Shown: positions 1 through 9,617 of the stretch, one piece after another | Position numbering within the stretch: the stretch's first letter is position 1 | Layout of the letters: the number at the start of each line of letters is the position of its first letter | DNA from: Hondaea fermentalgiana | Taxonomy: Eukaryota > Sar > Bigyra > Thraustochytrida > Thraustochytriidae | Direction: 5' to 3' | NCBI GenBank assembly: GCA_014084085.1 | Contig: NPFB01000070.1 | Span: 62,001 to 126,000, forward strand | DNA length: 64,000 nucleotides | Program-made: the position numbers and the translations under genes | Notes under the pieces: generated by a model | What the model was told of the DNA's origin: nothing | The model's input: the letters and a program-made list of their open reading frames with translations, nothing else | The model's database searches: none

Positions 1-129
1 CAAGCAAGCCGAGCAAGTGGACAAGGAAGGCCAAAGCGTAGCCTTCCCAGACGCCAAACCAAGAAAGGAAGCAAACACTTTTCTCTCCACCCTCGCTCGG
101 GACTCCGAGTCGCATGCGGCGAGAGACCA

Positions 130-210
130 GCAAGCAAGCAGGCAAGCAGGCAAACAAGCAAGCAAGCAAGCAAGCAAACAAGCAAACAAACAAGCCAATA
201 AGCAAGTGGG
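130..210 (+). repeat. AAGC/AAAC tetranucleotide repeat in the GPCR leader
   Basis: Near-perfect tandem AAGC units with a few AAAC variants run up to the chosen ATG at 215. They are translated in frame as K/Q/A/S-rich nonsense if an upstream start is used, which supports treating them as 5' leader. Confidence 0.8.
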
Positions 211-214
211 CAAG

Positions 215-2746
215 ATGGTGATGACAATGAAGCACGGGCTCTGCATAGCCCTGCTGGCCATGGCGCTGGGCGTCACACACGCGCAAGAAGACGAGTATGG
301 TGTCTGCGAGAACAACAGCTGCAATGATTACGTCAAGGACCGGGTCTGCAACGTCTCCACCGTCACTGAGGACGCGTACATTCCGACGCCGGGCACCTTC
401 AAAATCGGCGTCATGCGCGACCTACGCGACACCAACGGCGCAGATTTTGCGGCAATGTGCGCCTTTCAGCACGCCAAAGACGATGGGATCCTCACGGGCA
501 TCGATCTCGACATGATCTGGCTCGACGAAGGCTCAGCGCAGGACGTACCCGGCGGCGTCGAGGCCGGCCTCTGCATGGCCGAATCGGGACTCAATCTTGC
601 CATCGGCCCGTCTTCCAGCTCTGTCTCGCAGGGCGTTGCCATGGTCAGCAACGTCTACGAGCAAAACAACATCGCCACTACAGCAACCTCCCCGTCTCTC
701 AGCAACGCAGACACCTACAAGTTCTTTTCTCGGGTCATCGCAGCGGACACATACCAGGGCTCCATGCTTGCGCGGTATGCGGTGACAATCAACGATTGGC
801 GCAAAATTGCCACCCTCTCAATCGCATCAAACACGTACTTTCAGGGCATCACCACCGTCTTTGAAGATGAAGCCACGGCCCTTGGCGCCGAAATCACCAC
901 GTACACCATCCCGTCAGACTTCACCTCGCTTCAGATCGAAGAGGCTCTGCGCAAGATTCGCGACTCGGGCGTTCGTGTCATCATGGCGGCAATGAGGCCT
1001 ATGCACGACACCCTCGTTGTGGCCAACCAGACAGGTATGCTCGACGAAGGATGGGCCTGGCTGACCACCGAAACGACCATCTCCATCCTCTTTAGCAACA
1101 TGCTGGGCCTCCCCGCCTCCAAGCTCGAAAATATGGACATTCTTCTTGACGGCGTCATTGGCCTTGTGCCCAAAATGGACGTCGAGGGCGAGGCCTACCA
1201 AAAGTGGATGGCCTGCATTGATGAGCACTACAACGATACCACAACGGGTGGCATGTTCGACGACATGGGCGCCCAATCCACCGCCCGCGCCGGATCCTAC
1301 GAAGAGGGCGTCGCTGCAGCAAAGATCATGTGGAACGGATACTACTACGACGCCATGCAGGTTGCCCTCCGTGCCCTCGATTCCGTCACGGAAGCTGAAC
1401 GATCCGACGCAGTCGTGGTGCGTGAGGCCATTCGCAGCACCGTGTACAACGGCACGACTGGTACGGTGGAGATGAACGCCGACGGTGATCGTATTGGAGT
1501 CGAGTACGAGATTCTCAACATCTTCAACCGGACCACGAACGTAATTGGCACCATTGATGTCTCCACCGAGTCGATTATTCTGTCCCAAGATGCGCATTTC
1601 CCCGGTGACACCCTGACAGTTCCAGCTGATTTCGTCATGAGCTGTGACCTTCAAGTTGACTACCACCAGACCGTCAGCGAATGTCGCGGCTCCACGCGCA
1701 CAGTCACCTACGAGCAAGATTCTGAAGAGTCTATTCGCTACTGCCCGGACATTGCGCCCTTTGAGGTAGACTGTGATCACGCTCTCTTTACGGGCCCCGG
1801 CATGCCTTTGGTCTGCGTTGGTTTGGCAATCGTACTCATTGCCACACTGGTGTTGCTCTTGCGCTGGAACCACAAGATCATTCGGCTTTCGCAGCGTCAG
1901 TTCCTGCTCATCATGATGATCGGCGCCTTTGTGTCTCTCGTCGGCCCGCTTGTCGCAATCGGCGAGCTCAACGACTTGCGATGCGCCGCGCTGCCGTGCT
2001 TCACCACGCTCGGCTACGTTCTCCTCTTTGGTCCTCTCTTTGTCAAGACCTGGCGCGTCAACGTGCTTGTGCACAACACGCGCATGCGCATTCTGAAAAT
2101 CTCCAACCAAATGCTCTATCGACGCCTTTTTCTTCTCGTGCTTCTCACTGCAATTATGCTGGCTGTCATGCTCATCATTGACCCGCCGCGCAGACAAGCC
2201 AGCGCGCAGCCGGTGCAAGCCAACGGTGTGACACACCTGATTGACTTCGAGACCTGCGTTGTGGAATCGAGGCTCATGGGCAATCTTCTCATTTCTCTTC
2301 TCGGACTCATGACCCTGTACGGCTGCTTTGTCTCGTTCCAGATCCGCAACGTGAGCTCTGAGCTCAGTGAGTCGCGCTGGATTTTCTTGTCCGTCTACAA
2401 TGGTGCTCTGCTCTCCACGGTCACTCTTGCTGTCGTCCTCGGTCTCGACCTTTCTTACGCCCAGTTGCATCTCTTTGCAACGCTCGGTATTGTGCTCACC
2501 TGCGTCGTCACGGTTCTTCTCATCATGGTGCCCAAGCTGGTCAACATTTATAAGAACGTGGCCATTTTTTCTTCCGGATCGTCGGCTGGAACAAAGGGCA
2601 TCACAGTTCCGTCTGCGCCCCGCGGCATTCAATACGTCGACAAGAAGGAGCCGTCTCAGCTTGCAGACACCGCCGAGGGCTCTGCCGCCGAGACGATCGA
2701 CGAGAGCATCCGCCCTCCGCCGTCTCGCACTTCCTTCTCTGTGTAA
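215..2746 (+). CDS. Class C G-protein-coupled receptor, GABA-B-receptor-like
   Basis: The 843-aa product is a plasma-membrane receptor in which ligand binding to an extracellular Venus-flytrap domain would drive a 7TM bundle. I chose the ATG at 215 because it starts a clear signal peptide (hydrophobic CIALLAMALGV, cleavage near THAQ). The frame is open upstream, but only through an AAGC-repeat leader. The periplasmic-binding/ANF-like domain starts near residue 60 (KIGVMRDLRDTNGADF) and is followed by a Cys-containing linker. Seven hydrophobic segments lie at about residues 525-790. GABA-B-like landmarks are VKTWRV after TM3, FQIRNVSSELSESRW before TM6 and VPKLVNIYKN after TM7. A short Ser/Pro-rich cytosolic tail follows. 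The family is secure; the ligand is unknown. No introns are seen. Confidence 0.9.
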   Translation: MVMTMKHGLCIALLAMALGVTHAQEDEYGVCENNSCNDYVKDRVCNVSTVTEDAYIPTPGTFKIGVMRDLRDTNGADFAAMCAFQHAKDDGILTGIDLDMIWLDEGSAQDVPGGVEAGLCMAESGLNLAIGPSSSSVSQGVAMVSNVYEQNNIATTATSPSLSNADTYKFFSRVIAADTYQGSMLARYAVTINDWRKIATLSIASNTYFQGITTVFEDEATALGAEITTYTIPSDFTSLQIEEALRKIRDSGVRVIMAAMRPMHDTLVVANQTGMLDEGWAWLTTETTISILFSNMLGLPASKLENMDILLDGVIGLVPKMDVEGEAYQKWMACIDEHYNDTTTGGMFDDMGAQSTARAGSYEEGVAAAKIMWNGYYYDAMQVALRALDSVTEAERSDAVVVREAIRSTVYNGTTGTVEMNADGDRIGVEYEILNIFNRTTNVIGTIDVSTESIILSQDAHFPGDTLTVPADFVMSCDLQVDYHQTVSECRGSTRTVTYEQDSEESIRYCPDIAPFEVDCDHALFTGPGMPLVCVGLAIVLIATLVLLLRWNHKIIRLSQRQFLLIMMIGAFVSLVGPLVAIGELNDLRCAALPCFTTLGYVLLFGPLFVKTWRVNVLVHNTRMRILKISNQMLYRRLFLLVLLTAIMLAVMLIIDPPRRQASAQPVQANGVTHLIDFETCVVESRLMGNLLISLLGLMTLYGCFVSFQIRNVSSELSESRWIFLSVYNGALLSTVTLAVVLGLDLSYAQLHLFATLGIVLTCVVTVLLIMVPKLVNIYKNVAIFSSGSSAGTKGITVPSAPRGIQYVDKKEPSQLADTAEGSAAETIDESIRPPPSRTSFSV

Positions 2747-3431
2747 GATGTCGTGTATGTTTCATGGTCCTCGAGCGAGGCCTCTTTCTTTAGCCAGGTT
2801 GGGACTGGGCAAGCTGTAGCTGTTTCATTCATGACTACGTGTAGTCGAGTCATTGTTCGAAAATAAAATTAAATTGAATTCCGTAAGTCCAGAATGCACC
2901 TCGTTTATCGTCTTGGGCTGCCTTCTGGCGCGTATGTTCTTCACAGTCCGTCGGCGTGTGGATTTGAACATGAACTACACACTAACAGTAAGTCACACCC
3001 ATAGCTTCTTCAATCTCGGCCATACTTGCATCGTCCTCGATTCTAACATGTGAGTTCATCCTCAATCTCGGTCAAATCTCGATCGCCCCCAACTACTTTT
3101 GGCCGAAACGCTTTGAATGACCAGCAATTACGAGACCATTCCGCGCGGCAGCGATAGGCATCGACCGCGTTGCATTTCGTCAGCGGCCACGTCTCACGGC
3201 CCGTGCGTGCGGGCGGGCGACCGTCTGACCATGTTATTCTACCGCCACGAGAGTCGTGGTATACACCTCGCAAGACAAAACATCATCTCAAGGAAGAAAG
3301 AATGAAAGCCGGGGTGTGGGTAGGTGAGAAAGAAAGAGTACAGTTGCAAGGCGGTTACGGCGTTATGGTTTTTCTCGTTTCAGAGCCTGACGTCTTGCCG
3401 GCGCTCCAGAACTCGAACTCACTGTCAAGCC
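2747..3431. other. Intergenic region between GPCR and P450
   Basis: It holds the GPCR 3' UTR with AATAAA and presumably the P450 promoter. A GTGAGA...TTTCAG pair (about 3325-3383) could be a 5' UTR intron of the P450 gene. No other gene is seen. Confidence 0.5.
2862..2867 (+). terminator. Putative polyadenylation signal AATAAA (GPCR)
   Basis: AATAAA lies about 115 nt after the GPCR stop in a locally AT-rich stretch. This is an inference from position and sequence only. Confidence 0.4.
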
Positions 3432-4871
3432 ATGTCCCACAAGCGCACGGAGACCGGCGCGGGCGCGGTCGCGGCCCGCATGGAGATGCCGGGGCTCCTG
3501 CGAGGCCCGGCAGACACAGCAGGGTTTGCGCGAGATGCAGAGGCTTTCCTCACGTCAAGGTTCGAAAGGGAAGGCGAGGTCTTTGCCGCGCGAATTCTCC
3601 AATGGCCCGTCGTCTTCGCTGCGTCCCACGAGGCCGTCGGCGAGGCGCTCCATCCGGAGCGCGAGCTCTCGAGCGCCCAGGGGTACAAGTCTTTCGCGGG
3701 TCTCGGCCTCTTTGGCCCTGCCGTTCTCTTTCAGGATGGGGAGCAACATGCGTTGACCAAAGCACAGTTACGAGAAAGCCAATTTGCGCACCCTGAGCGC
3801 CTCGAGGCCAGCGGCACAGCGGCCAAACTACATCAAGAAGTCAGAAAACAAGTTCTAGACTTGCGCTCACGGTGCGATGCAGCAGGATCAAAAGGTCTCG
3901 AAATCGGTGTCTACGAATGGGCCAAAACGCTCTGCGCAGATCTCCTGCACCTTGTCTTTCTCGCCCAGCACATCAAGACTGACGCAGACGACGCCGCCAA
4001 CTTCCAAGCGCTCCACCGCACGCTATGGCGGGGAACCGTGTCCTCTGGAATCAACTTTAATGTCGATCTCGGCGTCTTTGGCCTGAAGAAGAAAAGCGCT
4101 TTTCGTGAGGCCAAGGATGCGCGCGCGGAGCTCGCGCGACTTTTTGCTGACGCGGATGATGCGCATGCAGATACGAATCCGCCGACATGTCCCTTCCGTC
4201 GCGAGATCTCTGCAAAGCAGGACCGTGTTGACCATTATATCATGTTCACCAGCTCCATGGTCGGTAAAGCAGTTGGGAGCGTCGTCTCGTCCTTTGTCAT
4301 GCTTCTCGCAGAAAACCCTTTGCTTCGCGAGGAACTTGCGTCGTCGCTGCAGGGCAGTGAGACGCGGCAAAATGATACTGAGGCTGCTGGCGATGAAAAT
4401 GACTTGCTTGCACGCTGTCTCCTCGAAGTCGAGCGATTATACCCACCGGTGATCGGATGTTGTCGCACAACCACAGCAGCGACTGTCATTGGCAAACGCC
4501 AATTAGCGGCAGGCACAAAGGTTTGGTGCAGCTTTCTCACTGCAAATCGGGACCCCAAGGTTTACAAGAACCCGACTCACTTTGATCCAGAACGGTGGAA
4601 AGCATCTTCTTCCGACCCAGCGCACTTATCCTTTGGCGCCGGTGCACATCAGTGTCTAGGTCGACCTCTTGCCCGTCAGATTCTCCGTGCCATTTGTGGT
4701 GAGCTCGTTCGCAGCTTTACTGCCTGGGAGGTTTGTGGCAGCCGCGAGTACCGCTGGCTTCCGGTGGCGAGACCAGTGTCCGGTCTTCCTGTGCGCTTTC
4801 ATACCGCAACAACCCAGACAAATGCTTCAACTTCCGCTTCGGCCTCGAAATCGACGGCGACAGCGACATAG
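3432..4871 (+). CDS. Cytochrome P450, soluble (bacterial/CYP74-like) type
   Basis: A 479-aa P450. The haem-ligand motif is FGAGAHQCLG (residues 401-410, Cys408), with His in place of the usual Arg as in many bacterial P450s. The K-helix ExxR is EVER (332-335) and the PERF region is FDPERW (384-389). There is no N-terminal membrane anchor, so the enzyme looks soluble. The I-helix region (about 268-290, MFTSSMVGKAVGSVVSSF) lacks the AGxDT oxygen-activation motif. That is typical of P450s that rearrange hydroperoxides or use peroxide rather than standard monooxygenases, but I cannot assign a substrate. The start is the first ATG in frame; the frame is open upstream only from non-ATG codons. Confidence 0.85.
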   Translation: MSHKRTETGAGAVAARMEMPGLLRGPADTAGFARDAEAFLTSRFEREGEVFAARILQWPVVFAASHEAVGEALHPERELSSAQGYKSFAGLGLFGPAVLFQDGEQHALTKAQLRESQFAHPERLEASGTAAKLHQEVRKQVLDLRSRCDAAGSKGLEIGVYEWAKTLCADLLHLVFLAQHIKTDADDAANFQALHRTLWRGTVSSGINFNVDLGVFGLKKKSAFREAKDARAELARLFADADDAHADTNPPTCPFRREISAKQDRVDHYIMFTSSMVGKAVGSVVSSFVMLLAENPLLREELASSLQGSETRQNDTEAAGDENDLLARCLLEVERLYPPVIGCCRTTTAATVIGKRQLAAGTKVWCSFLTANRDPKVYKNPTHFDPERWKASSSDPAHLSFGAGAHQCLGRPLARQILRAICGELVRSFTAWEVCGSREYRWLPVARPVSGLPVRFHTATTQTNASTSASASKSTATAT

Positions 4872-5383
4872 ATAGAGATAGAAGTCCTGCTTTTCTACCT
4901 CTCTACATTCTGCTTCGAGGATGATGATGACGACCTTTTCTGCTTTTTTTTTTTTTTTTTTCTCTTCCGAAATTACACGCATTCGCTAAGCCGCTTGGAC
5001 CGGAGAGCGCGTGCCCTTGTCGACGAATAAGACGAGACGGAACGCGGCATGAACGCCCGCTTGCCCATTCGTCGACAAGGTCTTCGCTGCTGCAAGAAAA
5101 GAACTTCTTTAAATTGACCAGTGCGGCCTCCTTGCACCGATAATGCACACACCATTTGTATTCGGAGAGCCGCAATGCTTTTGGGCTTGCCATCATGACG
5201 GCGTCATGCAACAAGTAGTACCTTCATGCACGCGCCAGCAGAACGCGAAGAAGCGTATGCCCTGGGCGGGAGAAAACGCAGGGCGAGCGACTAGCAAGAG
5301 TCGCGAGTGAGGAGAGCTTTCTCGCGCAACGACGAAGTAGCCGCGTCGGCAAGCGAACGAGCAAGCTCGTCAGCACAACAAGG
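4872..5383. other. Intergenic region with T-tract and inverted repeat
   Basis: It contains a long T run at about 4944-4960 soon after the P450 stop, which may be a 3'-end element. A perfect 14-bp inverted repeat (5015-5028 / 5067-5080) lies upstream of the hydrolase gene. No ORF of note. Confidence 0.5.
5015..5080. repeat. Perfect 14-bp inverted repeat with 38-nt spacer
   Basis: CCTTGTCGACGAAT at 5015-5028 is the exact reverse complement of ATTCGTCGACAAGG at 5067-5080. The arms could form a hairpin or bind a dimeric factor about 300 nt upstream of the hydrolase start. Confidence 0.7.
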
Positions 5384-6400
5384 ATGGGCTTTGTTGGCGC
5401 ATTGCTCATGGTCGCAGGATGGGTGTGCGTGCTTGCGGGGCTCGCGTGCGCTCTAGCTTGGGTGCTGCAAGACCGTTTCCTCTACATGCCCCTGGTTCCA
5501 GGGGTTATCTCAAATCGAGACCCTCGCGACAACGAAGACCCTAGTTTGCAGTCGCCAGTGTTTTATGGTCTCGAGTTCGAAGAAGTCTTCATTCAGACTC
5601 CAACGCCCGGCGTCGAGCTGCACGCGTGGATCATCTTTGCACCTGCGCAGGGGCCACCCAAAAGTTTGCCTACAGTACTCTTTTTACATGGCAATGCCGG
5701 CAATATTGGTCATCGCTTGCCCTTTGCAGAAGACGTGGTGCTCTATGGAAACTGCAACATCATGTTGGTAGACTATCGTGGCTTTGGACGCAGCACCGGC
5801 GCCCCGTCAGAGGAGGGTCTCATTGAAGACGGCATGTCTGCCCTTTCGTACTTGCGCGAGTGTCCAGACGTAGATCCGGAAAATATCTTCCTCATGGGTC
5901 GGTCGCTCGGCGGCGCGGTGAGCATTGCGCTGGCGAGCAAGCTCGCCACGCGCGCGGGCCTTGACCTTGGGTTCCGTGGCCTCATTCTCGAAAACACCTT
6001 TTTATCAGTGCCCACGCTTGTGCGTGACCACATTCGGGACACGCTCTCTCTCGATCGCGGTCTCATGCAAGAATTGTGTACTGGAGCGGTCAACACTGTT
6101 GTATGGCTTGACTGGAACAGTGCTTCACGTATCAAAGCATTACCGGAGGAGCTCGATGTTTTGCTCATTTCCGGTGTGCTTGACGAAATTGTCCCGAGCT
6201 CGCACATGACCAAACTTTATGCTTTGGCAGGCCCGAACGTGGTCAAGACCTTGTTGCGCATTCCCGGCGGTGACCACAACTTTTCTTGGGCACGCCCAGG
6301 TTACTTTCGTGGTCTCAAGGCTTTTTTACACGAAAAAGGCAAGTCCAGCGTGCCTTCGTCTGACACGTTGGGCAGCCAACCTCTGTCGGTCGAGAAGTGA
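5384..6400 (+). CDS. ABHD13: Alpha/beta hydrolase, ABHD13/Bem46 family
   Basis: A 338-aa membrane-anchored serine hydrolase. An N-terminal hydrophobic segment (about 5-28) anchors it, followed by the family-typical RFLYMP. The alpha/beta-hydrolase fold shows HGNAGN (102-107, oxyanion region), the nucleophile elbow GRSLGG (Ser174), Asp267 in SGVLDEIVP and His298 in GGDHNF. All catalytic residues are present and the length matches ABHD13/ABHD17/Bem46 proteins. ABHD17 relatives are depalmitoylases, but the long TM start and single HGNAGN block fit ABHD13 better, whose substrate is not established. The gene is intronless and starts at the first ATG. Confidence 0.85.
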   Translation: MGFVGALLMVAGWVCVLAGLACALAWVLQDRFLYMPLVPGVISNRDPRDNEDPSLQSPVFYGLEFEEVFIQTPTPGVELHAWIIFAPAQGPPKSLPTVLFLHGNAGNIGHRLPFAEDVVLYGNCNIMLVDYRGFGRSTGAPSEEGLIEDGMSALSYLRECPDVDPENIFLMGRSLGGAVSIALASKLATRAGLDLGFRGLILENTFLSVPTLVRDHIRDTLSLDRGLMQELCTGAVNTVVWLDWNSASRIKALPEELDVLLISGVLDEIVPSSHMTKLYALAGPNVVKTLLRIPGGDHNFSWARPGYFRGLKAFLHEKGKSSVPSSDTLGSQPLSVEK

Positions 6401-6503
6401 TTTGATGAGGACATGAATTACCAAAAGGGGTTTTTCAATTTGTCCATTCATTTATTTACGTACGCCTTGGTAGAATCGGATTTGACCCCCTTTGACGTGA
6501 TGG

Positions 6504-6509
6504 AATAAA
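6504..6509 (+). terminator. Putative polyadenylation signal AATAAA (hydrolase gene)
   Basis: AATAAA lies about 104 nt after the ABHD13-like stop, in the 194-nt gap before the convergent aquaporin gene. Confidence 0.4.
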
Positions 6510-6594
6510 GCAAAACAGGAGGCCACATCGGTATTTTAAGAGATGATGAGCTCTCGATTGAACATTGAAAAGTGCATTTATTTGCAACTCTAGA

Positions 6595-7966
6595 TTACAC
6601 AAGCTGGAGAATATCAGACTTTTGTGCATGCGACTCTGTAAGAGGAGTTTCTAACTCGCCAACGCCTGCCACGGACGCACTGGGGTCGTCTTCCGCAGGT
6701 CGAAATTGGAACACCTCAAAGAGAGTGGCTGCGAGCGTGGCTCCCAGGATCGGGCCAGCAATGAAGATCCACATCGACGGAACCCAGATGTTCTGTTTAC
6801 ATGACAATAACATTCGTCAGCTGCGTCCCTTCTCACAAGATCGACCCAACCCGCCCGTCGTCAAACTTACGTGACCCATGAACAAGTGCACAGCCACAGG
6901 CGCGAGCGTGCGTGCGGGGTTGGTGCCGCAGCTTGTCTGTGCTTCGAGCAGAATGTGTGCAATGAAAGTCGTGGCCGCTACCGGTAGAGGTGCCGTTTCG
7001 GGTTTTCCTCGAAGAACTAGGTCGGGGATGACCACCGTCGCGAGCACCGTGACGCAAATCATGCAGGTCGCGGTCAGCTCAAGAAGGAAGCCATTCTGAG
7101 GGCTCATGAGCGCGCTCAGGTAGTTTTCGCCGAGGTCGAGCGTCCAAATTCCGAAAATCATATCCAGTTCGGTATCGTGCACCGTGACGCTCTCGCGGGA
7201 GGCCAAGAGAAGGATAGATCCGAAAAAGGCGCCGATAAACTGTGCCACGGCAAGCATGGCGCCAAGCAGCTTTGGGCATTCGCCCGACATGGTCAAAGAG
7301 AGCGTGATTGCAGGACTGCGTGACGCAAATGTATCGTCATTGATGAAGGGTTAGTATTCAATATTCTCGTGATGAGACAAACGACACTCGAGCGTGTGTT
7401 TATGGAAGAGAAGAACAACTTACTTTCCGTAGGCTCGTGACGAATTGCCCACAATGAGCACGCCAAGCGCGAATGCTGCAGCGGGCGGGAATGTGCGTCG
7501 AGCCTATGATTATAGAGATTAAAATGAGCAGAAATGGAAGATTTAAACCGTCAGACCCTTGGATGTTCAGAAATGTGCGATGTGGGCTCCCGCCGAGACC
7601 TTGGAAAGGACAACGTACCACTGTGGCCATAAGACTCTCCGGGTTGTAATAGCTAGCACCATGATCAATGATCATGTCTCCGGATGCCCTGAGCGCGTCG
7701 TTCACCAATGCTACGGCGCCCGTTCCGGTCCAGGTCATGAGAGCGGAAAACATGCATTCTGTTGCTGCCTCTCTCCAAAACTTTAAAACCTTCTTCTCTC
7801 GCGAGCCCGTGCAATCTTCCGAAATCTCTCGCTCTGCCGCGGCGTCACAGCCCTTTTCCTCAAGACGGGTGTAGACCATTTCTTGGTCCATGCTTTCGAG
7901 ACGTTGAGCTTCTGTCTTGCCAGCGGTTTGCTGCGTTTGGTGATTTGAGATTTGCTGCGTCTGCAT
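6595..7966 (-). CDS. Aquaporin/MIP channel, copy 1 (four exons)
   Basis: The channel is assembled from exons 7966-7619, 7503-7424, 7315-6871 and 6792-6595, giving about 356 aa. Donors are GTACGT, GTAAGT and GTAAGT. Intron 2 splits the Asn codon of the first pore motif: exon 2 ends in AA and exon 3 begins TCCTGCA, restoring NPAITL. The second NPA box is intact (GTNPARTLAP), including the selectivity-filter Arg. Six TM segments are visible. A hydrophilic N-terminal extension of about 60 residues (Gln/Glu-rich) precedes TM1, which is unusual for aquaporins and may be regulatory. Water versus glycerol selectivity cannot be settled by eye. All exon phases close exactly, so I trust the model. Confidence 0.88.
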
Positions 7967-9617
7967 CGTTCGTTCGATCGTTCGATCGATTGATCGAACG
8001 CAAACAAGTGATCAACCAAGCAAGCAAAGAAGTTCTTCGTTTCCTCCTTCTTCTTTCGTTGTACCCTGCCGTTTCACTGGACTTGCCCACAAGGTGTCGC
8101 GCAAGTGAACAGCAAGCGCCAGAAGACCGTTGATCGACTCGGGTGCCTCGGGGCAGCTAGCTGTTCATCCACCACAGCGTGCCGCGCCAAGTCAAGTTAC
8201 TTGCGTCTCGCGTCTCGCGTCTCGCGAGCGTTTCACGCGGGTTCACGAAAGCTCTTTGCGGTTTGCGACGCGCAGCGTCCACGGGCCATGCGACATGTCC
8301 GTCCTCGAAGCGGGACTCGCGCTTGGGACTGAGATTAGGGAGTAGAGCGGCGGCATCTTCACGCCAATGCTAATATTTGGCCTCCCTGCAGCGGACAGCA
8401 GCGGCACCTCCTGCCTAGCCCTCTCCCTCACTCTATACCTGGCTGTCGTCTCGAGTGTGATCCAGGGTTTGACCATCCTCCCTGCCTGCCCCAGACACCG
8501 ATAGAGCCCCCCGTCGTTACCAGCCGCAACGCAGGCCCTCGGTGCGGGTCTGAGTTCAACGAGTTCAACCACTGCAACGCGCAGTCGCAGTCGCAATCGA
8601 AGTCGAAGCGATCACCGGTGATTGTGCTGCACGAGCTCCTGTCGCTGTCGAGATCGATGCCGCTCTCAGAAGGCCGAAGGATGATCATCATGAATCGGAC
8701 TCGGACTCGGACTCGGACTCATGGGCCCTAACATTGATCTTATGATTGATCGAGTCACAACGGACAACTTCCAGGATCTCGAAAGACCCCCCTTGGGCCA
8801 GTCGCGCGGACCGGGCTCGCTACAGCTGCCACGACCGGCGGCTCCGGCCGCTCCGCGTCGAGCCGAGCCGAGGCCGGAGAGGAAGGGGCACGAGGTTGCC
8901 TTTTCGGACGCAAGGGTAAGGCTAGCTTGCTCTCCGAGCGATTGAGCGTGCGTGCCGTGCGCGTGCGAGCGAGCGAGCATGAATGACCCCCCTTTTCCCG
9001 CTAACGACATAAAATCGCACCACTGGGGACATTTTCGATGTCCCGATTCCCGATGGGCGCTGCGAGAGGGAAGAGTGCACATGTGTACATGGCGTGCCAT
9101 ACGCAAGAAACGGCGCGTTGCAAGTTTGATTCCACAGGCCTCGTTGACGTTTCACGCGGGACGGAAAGCAGAATGAAATGCGGCGTGCGTGCAAGATGTC
9201 GAGCAGGCTGGCTGGTGGCCCGTGCCACGCGTACGCGAGACGGAAAACAGTCATAGCCGCAAAGAGGTGAATCTGGAAAAGACAAAAGAGAAAGAAACCG
9301 TCTTGAGAAGAAAGCATATTGGCCAAAGGGAAGCAACGAAAATTGGAAAAGAAACAACAAGCGTGTCGCCATCGCCATATTGTTGCTCGTTCGAGCGCAT
9401 GTGGCATTTCTCTGTATCATTCTATCTCTAACCAATCAATCAGGGCCGACCAATGCCTTTTTAAATCGTTGCGGGAGAGGATAGGGGCCCGTCGTTGATT
9501 CTCAACGTGCAAACTCCTGGCCCATTTCTTAATTTTAGCCAGAACAATGCTTTCACTTTCAGGGCCAGCGGAAGTTTGACCTCAGGGTCATTCATCTTTC
9601 AGATGTTCATGAGCAGC
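7967..9617. other. 1.65-kb intergenic region between the two aquaporin genes
   Basis: It holds the promoter of copy 1, next to an imperfect palindrome of TTCGATCG units at about 7970-8000, a short CAAG repeat (8014-8030), repeated GTCTCGC (8205-8226) and four GGACTC units (8696-8720). ORFs here are short and low-complexity, and I see no gene. Confidence 0.5.

Noticed and set aside
914..2632. 572-codon open frame antisense to the GPCR
   Set aside because: It mirrors the codon structure of the real GPCR and has no recognisable domain or plausible composition.
2955..2990. GGATTTGAAC resembling the T-loop of a minus-strand tRNA
   Set aside because: No matching acceptor stem, D-arm or anticodon arm could be traced around it.
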